Assembly (NCBI GenBank): GCA_037367355.1
Contig: CM074704.1
Span: 930,001 to 994,000, forward strand
Reading direction: 5' to 3'
DNA from: Neoscytalidium dimidiatum
Taxonomy: Eukaryota > Ascomycota > Dothideomycetes > Botryosphaeriales > Botryosphaeriaceae
Length of the DNA stretch: 64,000 nucleotides
Made by a program: the position numbers and the translations under genes. Below, in pieces: positions 57,701 through 64,000 of this stretch; within the stretch, counting starts at the first letter, position 1; each line of letters opens with the position of its first letter. Below the pieces are notes generated by a model that saw nothing but the letters and a program-made list of their open reading frames with translations, made no database searches and was not told the DNA's origin.

Positions 57701-60700
57701 CAACGTTCGCACACGAGACGAGGGTGTGGAATGGCTGGGTTACACTTACCTATATGTCCGTATGCTCAGATCTCCTGGTCTTTATAGCGTTGGGGCCGAG
57801 TACGAGGACGACGAGGCTCTGGAGCAGAAGCGGGTCGACCTGATTCACTCCGCGGCCACTGTGCTGGAGAGGTCCAACCTGGTCAAGTACGATAAGAAGA
57901 GCGGCAAGCTGACGCCGACCGAGCTTGGTCGCGTCGCTTCCCACTACTACATCACCCACAGTTCCATGGCCACCTATAACATGCACATCCAGCCCAATAT
58001 TTCGACCATCGAGCTCTTCCGCATTTTCGCTCTTAGCGACGAGTTCAAGTACATCCCTGTGCGTCAGGATGAGAAGCTTGAACTTGCTAAGCTCCTTGGA
58101 CGCGTGCCTATCCCCGTCAAGGAGAGTATCGAAGAACCCCATGCGAAGATTAATGTCCTTCTACAAGCTTACATTTCGCGCCTTAAGCTTGAGGGTTTGG
58201 CTCTCATGGCTGATCTCGTTTATGTCACGCAGTCTGCTGGCCGTATTCTTAGGGCAATCTTTGAGATTTGTCTGAAGAAGGGGTGGGCTCACGTCGCGAA
58301 GACCGCATTGGATCTCTGCAAGATGGCGGAGAAGCGCATGTGGCCGACTATGACACCCCTCCGTCAATTCCCCACCTGCCCTCGCGACATTATCCAGAAG
58401 GCAGAGCGTATCGATGTGCCCTGGTCCAGCTATTTTGACCTGGATCCTCCGCGTATGGGTGAATTAATGGGTTTGCCTCGTGCAGGTCGCACCGTCTGCG
58501 CTCTTGTCGAGAAGTTTCCCCGGCTGGAGATCCAAGCACACGTGCAGCCGATGACCCGGACTATGCTTCGCATGGAGTTGACCATCACCCCGAACTTCGT
58601 GTGGGATGAGACGTTGCACGGCAACGCAGAAAGCTTCTGGATCATCGTCGAGGACTGTGATGGTGAGGAGATCCTGTTCCATGACCAGTTCCTCCTGCGC
58701 CGGGAGTACGCGACGTCGGAGATGAGCGAGCATCTTGTGGAGTTCACGGTGCCCATCACGGAGCCAATGCCTCCTCACTACTTTATCACTGTAGTGTCCG
58801 ACAGGTGGATGCACTCGGAGACCAAGATTGCCGTGTCCTTCCAAAAGCTAATCTTGCCTGAGAAGTTCCCTCCGCACACCCAGCTCTTGGACATGCAACC
58901 TTTGCCGGTTGCCGCTCTCAAGAGGCAGGATTTCACAGACCTGTACCCTAACTGGGAGCGCTTCAACAAAGTTCAAACTCAGACTTACAACGCTCTGTTC
59001 CAGCAGGATGACAACGTCTTTGTTGGCGCATCGACCGGTATTGGTAAAACTGTCTGCGCTGAGTTTGCCCTGCTGAGACACTGGGCTAAGCAGGAGGGCG
59101 GCAAGGCTGTGTACGTCGCTCCTTTCCAGGAGTTGGTTGACAACAGATACAAAGACTGGAAGCAACGTCTGGCAAATGTCGCTGGTGGCCAGGATATCGT
59201 CAAGCTTACCGGTGACACGCAACAAGACTTGCAGCTCCTGCAGCAGGGTGACCTGGTCCTCGCTACTCCTCAGCAGTGGGATGTCATCTCGCGGCAGTGG
59301 CAGCGTCGGAAAAATGTCCAAGCCACCAAGCTCTTCATTGCCGATGATCTGCATATGCTCGGCGGCCAGGGCGGATTTGTCTACGAGACGGTCGTCTCCA
59401 GAATGCACGCAATGACGCTTCAACTGGAGTCGGAGATGCGCATCATTGGTCTCAGCGTGTCGCTTTCGAACGCACGCGACATTGGCGAGTGGATTGGAGC
59501 AAACAAGCACACGATATTCAACTTCAGCCCACATGTTCGGGCTGTTCCCTTGGAGCTGCACATTCAGTCTTTCACCATCCCTCATTTCCCATCACTCATG
59601 CTTGCTATGGCGAAGCCGGCCTACCAGTCCATCCTCCAGCTGTCGCCTGACAAGCCCGCCATGATCTTCGTACCAAGCCGCAAGCAGGTCAGAAACACTG
59701 CTCTGGATCTGCTCGCTAACTGCGTGGCCGATGACGACGAGGACCGCTTCTTGCATGCTTCGATCGAGGAAATGCAGCCTGTGCTGGAGAAGATCAACGA
59801 GCCCGCACTCGCCGAATCTCTCTCGCACGGTATCGGCTATTTCCACGAAGCGCTTTCGACATTCGACAAGAGAGCTGTCGAGCACTTTTTTCGTGTTGGT
59901 GCTATCCAGGTCATCCTCGTCTCCCGTGACTGCTGTTGGGAGATCAATGTCAACGCCCACCTTGTCATTGTCATGAACACACAGTTCTTCGAGGGTAGGG
60001 AACACCGTTACATCGACTACCCTATCAGCGAAATCCTGCAGATGTTTGGCAAGGCTGGACGGCCTGGCCAGGAGAAGATTAGCAGGGGTGTCTTGATGGT
60101 GCCTGCCGTCAAGCGCGACTACTACAAGAAGTTCCTCAACGAGGCCCTCCCGATCGAGTCGCATCTTCAAGTCTTCCTCCACGATGCTTTCGTGTCTGAG
60201 ATCAGCACTCGCATGATCTCATCCACTCAAGATGCTGTGGATTGGTCTACATATACCTACTTCTACCGACGCCTGCTTGCGAACCCGAGCTACTACGGTC
60301 TGACCGATACCTCGCACGAGGGTCTCAGCGCTCACCTATCCGAGCTGGTTGAAACAACGCTCAAGGATCTCGTCGAGGCTAAGATCATCGAGCTCGACGA
60401 GGAGGACGACTCGATCACGCCGCTCAACGCCGCCATGATCGCAGCTTACTACAATATCTCCTTCATCACGATGCAGACATTCATTCTCTCGCTCAACGCA
60501 CGGACGAAGCTCAAGGGCATCCTCGAGATTGTCACGTCGGCAACGGAGTTTGAGAGTATTCAGATTCGGCGACACGAGGACCACATCCTGCGGCGGGTGT
60601 ACGACCGGCTGCCAGTCAAGATGGCGGAGCCATCGTACGAGTCGCCGCATTTCAAGGCGTTCGTGCTGCTGCAGGCGCACTTCTCGCGCATGCAGCTGCC

Positions 60701-61445
60701 CGTGGACCTAGCCAAGGACCAGGAGACGATCCTGCGAAAGGTGCTCCCGCTCCTTCAGGCGTGCGTGGACGTGCTGTCGTCGGACGGCAATTTGAACGCG
60801 ATGAACGCGATGGAGATCAGCCAGATGGTGGTGCAGGCCATGTGGGACCGCGACAGCCCGCTCAAGCAGATCCCGCACTTCGACAACCGGCTCGTGCAGG
60901 AGGCCAACGCGGTCGGCGTCAACGACATCTCGGACTTCATCGACGCCATGGACCCGGAGGCCGACAACAACAAGGAGCTCGTCCGCCGCCTCGACCTGTC
61001 GGGCCAGCAGCTGGCCGACGCGGCCCGTTTCGTCAACGACTTCTACCCGGACCTGTCCATCGACTTCGAGGTCGTCGATCCGGACGACATCTCCGCCGGC
61101 GCGCCCGCCATCCTCGAGGTCACCGTCACCCGCGAGATCGACGAAGAGGACGAGCCCCAGACATCCGTCCACGCGCCCTTCTTCCCGGCCGAGAAGCCGG
61201 AGGCGTGGTGGCTTGTCGTCGGCGAGGAGAGCACGAAGAGTCTGTTGGCGATCAAGCGCGTCAGCATCCTGCGCGAGCTCAAGACCAAGCTCGAATACGT
61301 GGTTCCCACGCCCGGTGAGCATGAGCTGACGCTGTATCTGATGAGCGATAGTTACATGGGGGTCGACCAGGCGCCGACGTTCAAGGTCAATGTGGCGGAG
61401 GGCATGGAGGAGGATGACGATGAGGAAGAAGAGGATGAGGAGTAG
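54768..61445 (+). CDS. BRR2: U5 snRNP RNA helicase Brr2
   Basis: Ski2-like DExH helicase that unwinds U4/U6 during spliceosome activation. Intronless, 2225 residues, close to the family length. The N-terminal region (1-480) has the basic run KKKKKK (about 64-69), an acidic stretch (about 210-300) and the conserved ARVGFGTSKNLNRIQ entry to the first cassette. Cassette 1 has Walker A APTGSGKT (570-577), DEIH (683-686), SATLPNY (about 718), HHAGM, and GRAGRPQYD, followed by winged-helix and Sec63-like domains. Cassette 2 has ASTGIGKT (about 1421-1428), DDLH (1526-1529) in place of DExH, SVSLSN in place of SAT, and GKAGRPGQE, then a second Sec63 unit. In yeast and human Brr2 the second cassette is catalytically inactive and serves regulation, so these changes are expected. 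It ends in an acidic tail (EEDDDEEEEDEE). Start is the first ATG of the frame with good context (caccATGg). Confidence 0.98.
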   Translation: MAQDPNRLAQFKYAAMSNLVLQADRRFVTRRGDDATGDPESLAGRISIKDMGGRVARDSAPTDKKKKKKQGGLLADVERGDIHEGEDVLEREQKKRKRGEPQQLRGAGILSQADLLVEDLRYRPRTPATRATYELITTIVGRHLGDVPNHVVRSAADAVLEYLKDENLKDFDRKKEIDDILGSTMGSKEFNELVNLGKKITDYDAQDDDEEMGDAADGAAGAELDEKQGVAVVFDEDDEDDEEAGQTFEVRDEDDTSDEEEGDFAERQGAEGATVAGGGILAEDEGDKLADEEEMVIDSGINGSEAEKKGAERPIPAHEIDAYWLQRQIGQIYEDAHIQQEKTQEALQILSGESEDGEEKPLREIENDLMELFDWENHELVAKLVSNRDKVVWVTRWRRVEEDPNARAAVEREMIAAGQRKILNELRTREDATADAPASKKMKVDLMDIDVPKAEEKTEAAKESGLVGGLQPKRLINLENLVFEQGNHLMTNPNVKLPQGSTKRTFKGYEEIHVPAPKPKRDPNEPPDMPVSDLPEWARVGFGTSKNLNRIQTKCYPTAFNDDGNMLICAPTGSGKTNVAMLTMLREIGKHRNPETGEINLDEFKIIYIAPLKALVQEQVGNFGKRLEPYGIKVSELTGDRQLTKQQIADTQVIVTTPEKWDVITRKATDTSYTNLVRLICIDEIHLLHDDRGPVLESIVSRTIRRQEQTGDPVRIIGLSATLPNYRDVASFLRVDPIKGLFHFDGTFRPCPLKQEFIGVTDKKAIKQLKTMNDVCYTKVLEQVGQNDNQMLIFVHSRKETAKTAKYIRDKALEMETIGQILRSDAASREILRTESEGVQNADLKDVMPYGFGIHHAGMSRADRTSVEDLFADGSLRVLVCTATLAWGVNLPAHTVIIKGTQIYSPEKGSWVELSPQDVLQMLGRAGRPQYDTYGEGIIITTQSEMQYYLSLMNQQLPIESQFMSRLADNLNAEIVLGNVRTRDEGVEWLGYTYLYVRMLRSPGLYSVGAEYEDDEALEQKRVDLIHSAATVLERSNLVKYDKKSGKLTPTELGRVASHYYITHSSMATYNMHIQPNISTIELFRIFALSDEFKYIPVRQDEKLELAKLLGRVPIPVKESIEEPHAKINVLLQAYISRLKLEGLALMADLVYVTQSAGRILRAIFEICLKKGWAHVAKTALDLCKMAEKRMWPTMTPLRQFPTCPRDIIQKAERIDVPWSSYFDLDPPRMGELMGLPRAGRTVCALVEKFPRLEIQAHVQPMTRTMLRMELTITPNFVWDETLHGNAESFWIIVEDCDGEEILFHDQFLLRREYATSEMSEHLVEFTVPITEPMPPHYFITVVSDRWMHSETKIAVSFQKLILPEKFPPHTQLLDMQPLPVAALKRQDFTDLYPNWERFNKVQTQTYNALFQQDDNVFVGASTGIGKTVCAEFALLRHWAKQEGGKAVYVAPFQELVDNRYKDWKQRLANVAGGQDIVKLTGDTQQDLQLLQQGDLVLATPQQWDVISRQWQRRKNVQATKLFIADDLHMLGGQGGFVYETVVSRMHAMTLQLESEMRIIGLSVSLSNARDIGEWIGANKHTIFNFSPHVRAVPLELHIQSFTIPHFPSLMLAMAKPAYQSILQLSPDKPAMIFVPSRKQVRNTALDLLANCVADDDEDRFLHASIEEMQPVLEKINEPALAESLSHGIGYFHEALSTFDKRAVEHFFRVGAIQVILVSRDCCWEINVNAHLVIVMNTQFFEGREHRYIDYPISEILQMFGKAGRPGQEKISRGVLMVPAVKRDYYKKFLNEALPIESHLQVFLHDAFVSEISTRMISSTQDAVDWSTYTYFYRRLLANPSYYGLTDTSHEGLSAHLSELVETTLKDLVEAKIIELDEEDDSITPLNAAMIAAYYNISFITMQTFILSLNARTKLKGILEIVTSATEFESIQIRRHEDHILRRVYDRLPVKMAEPSYESPHFKAFVLLQAHFSRMQLPVDLAKDQETILRKVLPLLQACVDVLSSDGNLNAMNAMEISQMVVQAMWDRDSPLKQIPHFDNRLVQEANAVGVNDISDFIDAMDPEADNNKELVRRLDLSGQQLADAARFVNDFYPDLSIDFEVVDPDDISAGAPAILEVTVTREIDEEDEPQTSVHAPFFPAEKPEAWWLVVGEESTKSLLAIKRVSILRELKTKLEYVVPTPGEHELTLYLMSDSYMGVDQAPTFKVNVAEGMEEDDDEEEEDEE

Positions 61446-61895
61446 ATCCTGAAAAATGAGGAATACGGGAAGAGAGGACAGTGAATGGTATTGGCGTTCT
61501 TTTGTTGTCGTTAATGGGTCCGGCTGGCATCGTGTAGTATATAAAAAGGCTTTCCTTCTCATTATCATTCAAATTTCACGCGCTTAGACCAGAATCAAGA
61601 CACTCTTCAACGCTATTCCAATGTTGCATTCATTCGTGATACTCAAGATTGCTGAGCGATTGTTCGCCATCTTGTCTCATGTGGAAATGCCGTGACACTC
61701 TCCGGCCTTCCCACACTCCATATTGCAACCAATACTCGACGCGCCGTAGATGGTCTCCGCCCTCCGTCTCATGAAGTTCTATCTTCCCTCGCTCACGCCC
61801 AACCCCGATGCTTAATGTCACTGTGTTCCCGGCCGTGTCGTCTTTTGTTCTCCAAAAACGCGCTTTCTACAGTGTGATTCTTCTCCCGTCCGTCC
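61446..61895. other. Intergenic, convergent 3' ends
   Basis: 450 bp between the BRR2 and copper transporter stop codons on opposite strands; both 3' UTRs. Nothing else seen. Confidence 0.5.
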
Positions 61896-63031
61896 TTAAT
61901 GACAAGCGACCGTCTTGGTGGCGGTGCCCTGTCCGAAAGCGAGGTAGCCGACGAAGGCGCCGGCGGCGACGGCGAGCATGACCCAGCCGTTGTAGGTCAT
62001 GAAGAGGAGCCTGTGTTCCCGTGATGTCATTGCCCCCGTTAGTCCCGGTCCGCTGTCTGCCTCCATGCTTTCGATCTCGTTCCGGAGGCCGTTCCCGATT
62101 CCGTACGTCGGGTGGCGGGGAAGACGATTTGTACTCACATGATGAAGAACGAGTAGAAGACCTGGACGGCGTACAGCGCGGCGCGGATGACCTTGACGCG
62201 CTTCTCCTCGCGGGCGGACCAGGCGACGACGGCGCGCCCGCTGCTGCCTGCTGTGTTTCGGAGGAGTGAGCTCGTTTCGTCTACGGGGTTGTGGTTGTGG
62301 CTGGTGTCATCATCGTCGTTGGGGTCTGGGGATGGGACGTCGTGGGTGTAAGCCCGGTTTGATCTCTTTTCACGTCCGTAGGTGGGAATGAAGACTGAGA
62401 ACTTGTGGGGCCAGGTTGCTGGATGTGGATGGGGGGAACTGGGAGACAGAATCGGGAAGAAGCATAGGGAAAGGGTAAGATGAGGAGAGAGGTATTTGTG
62501 GGGGGTTGGAGAGAACGGGCAAAAGGCAAAGAGCAAGCGTACCTGGCACGCCCGAACCACCAATCTTGACTCCGCTCTGACGCGCGGCCACAGAGGCCTC
62601 ATAACGGCGTGAGACCTCACGGACGAGCTCGTAACCGGCGCATAGCACGACGACGCCGACCAGCGAGACCAGTAGGCTCCACGTCGAGCCAACGTGCCAT
62701 GACCGGAAGACGATGCACAGGTCGGTCGTGTCCCAGGTGAACAGCATCTACATTACGGGATCACTCGAATGGTCAGCCCCCGGTGCTCATGTTTCCCGCG
62801 CAAAACTGGCAATTATTATGAATATGGTGTTGGGCTATGGTGTAGAGGTCCCGGACTGTAGTGGGGTGATGGCGAGCAGCGAGGGCCGAGCTCGAGATAG
62901 GGCTGGGAGGGAGAGAAGAGACGGACATTCATGTTGCACTTAGGCCCCATGTCCATTCCACCGTGGCCGCCGTGGCCGCCACCCATGTCGCCGTGGTCCA
63001 TGTGGCCGTGATCCATGTGTCCGTGGTCCAT
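61896..63031 (-). CDS. Ctr-family copper transporter
   Basis: Imports Cu(I) across plasma or vacuolar membrane as a homotrimer. Exons 63031-62927, 62747-62543, 62394-62139 and 62010-61896 join to 226 residues. The extracellular N-terminus has three MDHG(H/D)M-type Met/His repeats, then Gly/His-rich MGGGHGGHGGMDMGPKCNMN, as in Ctr metal-binding tails. TM1 lies at about 56-76 after FTWDTTDLCIVFRSW. A long cytosolic loop (about 80-170) contains an acidic DPNDDDDTSHNHN stretch. TM2 carries the selectivity motif M189-x3-M193, and TM3 carries G206-x3-G210 helix packing. The protein ends with Cys225-His226, like the C-terminal Cys/His metal hand-off motif of the family. Ctr genes are usually induced by copper starvation; I saw no clear copper-response element upstream. 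Plasma-membrane versus vacuolar type is undecided. Confidence 0.93.
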
Positions 63032-63743
63032 GGTGGTGTCGGATGCGGTGGTGTCGGTGTTATCGGGGATTGCGTGGAAGGAGCTGTGCTGTTATCGCGG
63101 TGGTGATCAAAGGAGGGCTATGGCGACCTTTAAGGCTGTCGGCCAGACTGCGGACGGGTAGGCGACTACAGAAAGGTTAATATCAGACCGGTTGCAGACA
63201 GGGCGCGGGGCGGCTGACTATGGGGCGACGATGAGCAAGTTAGAGGTCTTTTGTCGCAAGAGGTGTGTGGTGCGTGTGTGGTGCGTGTGTGCCTGGGGCA
63301 GCCAGCTGAAGCGTGTAACGGCGACACAAGATGCGAGACGCGTGAACTGAGCACTGACTCGGCATGCGTGTCAACCCCACGTCCGTCCGCCCTGCAGCCA
63401 AAAGCTTCGTCAGACCCTTCTTTACCGGCAGCAGCACAAAGGCGGCGATCAGGGCGGAGGAGTAGAGACGGGCGGCAGAAATGCAGGAGGGCCATAGCTC
63501 CCCGCGTCTCACGTCAATCTGCGCATCATACTTTTTTTCTCCCTTCCGTTTACTCATAAGCTGATTTCTCATCCATCCAATCCTCCCCCGCCGGCTACGG
63601 CCCGCTTCCGCCGCTACTGTTTCTCCTGCCATGACTGAATTGTGACTGCAACCTCAGAAATACCCCAATCCCATAGCCTTTAAGCTCCAAAAATCCTACT
63701 CCACAGGTAATCTGCATCCCGCGCTCGCTCATCTCCACGCAAA
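63032..63743. other. Divergent intergenic region
   Basis: 712 bp between the start codons of the copper transporter (-) and the mitochondrial protein gene (+), so it carries both promoters. GTGTGTGGTGCG-type short repeats lie near 63263-63292. No gene recognised. Confidence 0.5.
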
Positions 63744-64000
63744 ATGCAGCAATCAATTCGCTCCGCCTTCGTCGCCGCGCGACGGGCAGCGACCTCATCC
63801 ACCCTGCTAACACCCGGTACGATCCGTCCTCTCGCCGCCGCCGCCGCCACTGCTACGCCAGCAGCCGCGAGGAAAAACAATGGCACCACCACGACGAAGC
63901 ATTCCTTCTCCAGCAGCGCGCGGCGACCCGCCCCTCTCACGCCGCCCGTCAACCTGCCAAAATGGTACGATCCAGAACCCATCCACCCACCGGCTGCCGG
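63744..64000 (+). CDS. 5' end of a probable mitochondrial protein gene (runs off the window)
   Basis: The ATG at 63744 opens a frame that continues to the last base, 85 complete codons. The N-terminus (MQQSIRSAFVAARRAATSST) is Arg/Ala/Ser-rich without acidic residues, and HSFSSSARRPAP at about 55-66 looks like a mitochondrial presequence cleavage region. The mature part would start near LTPPVNLPKWYDPEP. Too little is present to name the protein. An intron further in cannot be judged. Confidence 0.7.
   Translation, partial: MQQSIRSAFVAARRAATSSTLLTPGTIRPLAAAAATATPAAARKNNGTTTTKHSFSSSARRPAPLTPPVNLPKWYDPEPIHPPAA

Noticed and set aside
63232..63240. GAGCAAG upstream of the copper transporter, near the yeast Mac1 copper-response core
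   Set aside because: It differs from the consensus (TTTGCTC reverse) and occurs once; not enough to call a regulatory site.

Overview
The window looks like nuclear DNA of a filamentous ascomycete (Pezizomycotina). Most genes are split by short introns of about 42-240 nt with GT...AG ends. The gene set is typical of such fungi: Zn2Cys6 regulator, MCT-like MFS transporter, CYSTM protein, Abp1, Stt3, Brr2, Ctr copper transporter. Codon third positions are GC-rich and intergenic DNA is full of simple repeats. I cannot place it below the class/order level from sequence alone. No tRNA, rRNA, CRISPR array or intact transposon was recognised by eye.

Layout. 0-2.1 kb: 3' part of an ankyrin-repeat gene that runs in from the left edge and carries a probable one-base frameshift. 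3.1-6.0 kb (-): six-exon Zn2Cys6 transcription factor with a 3.3-kb gene-free upstream region. 9.4-16.2 kb (-): AlkB-type dioxygenase, Jac1-type Fe-S co-chaperone, and a Pro-rich putative nuclear protein. 18.5-22.2 kb (+): MCT-like MFS transporter and a small secreted protein. 22.2-28.5 kb: an unusually long gene-free gap between two convergent genes, dense in microsatellites. 28.5-37.0 kb (-): two F-box-type proteins in tandem, the second a 1621-residue protein with extra Cys/His clusters. 37.7-40.4 kb (+): Abp1, divergent from it. 40.4-46.8 kb: gene-poor, partly AT-rich, possibly a decayed repeat. 46.8-61.4 kb (+): CYSTM protein, Stt3, a 935-residue disordered protein with a CxxC/CxxC cluster, and intronless BRR2. 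61.9-63.0 kb (-): Ctr copper transporter. 63.7 kb to the end (+): 5' end of a probable mitochondrial protein gene.

The genes do not form an evident pathway or secondary-metabolite cluster. They are mostly housekeeping functions (splicing, N-glycosylation, actin dynamics, Fe-S assembly, copper uptake, alkylation repair) mixed with lineage-specific or poorly characterised proteins. Exon coordinates below were joined by hand from splice-site consensus and reading-frame continuity, so individual junctions may be off where alternative sites exist. I found no convincing previously undescribed multi-gene system. The best leads are single proteins (F-box/Cys-His protein, CxxC/CxxC protein, AlkB with a PCNA-box-like N-terminus) and the two long gene-free regions.
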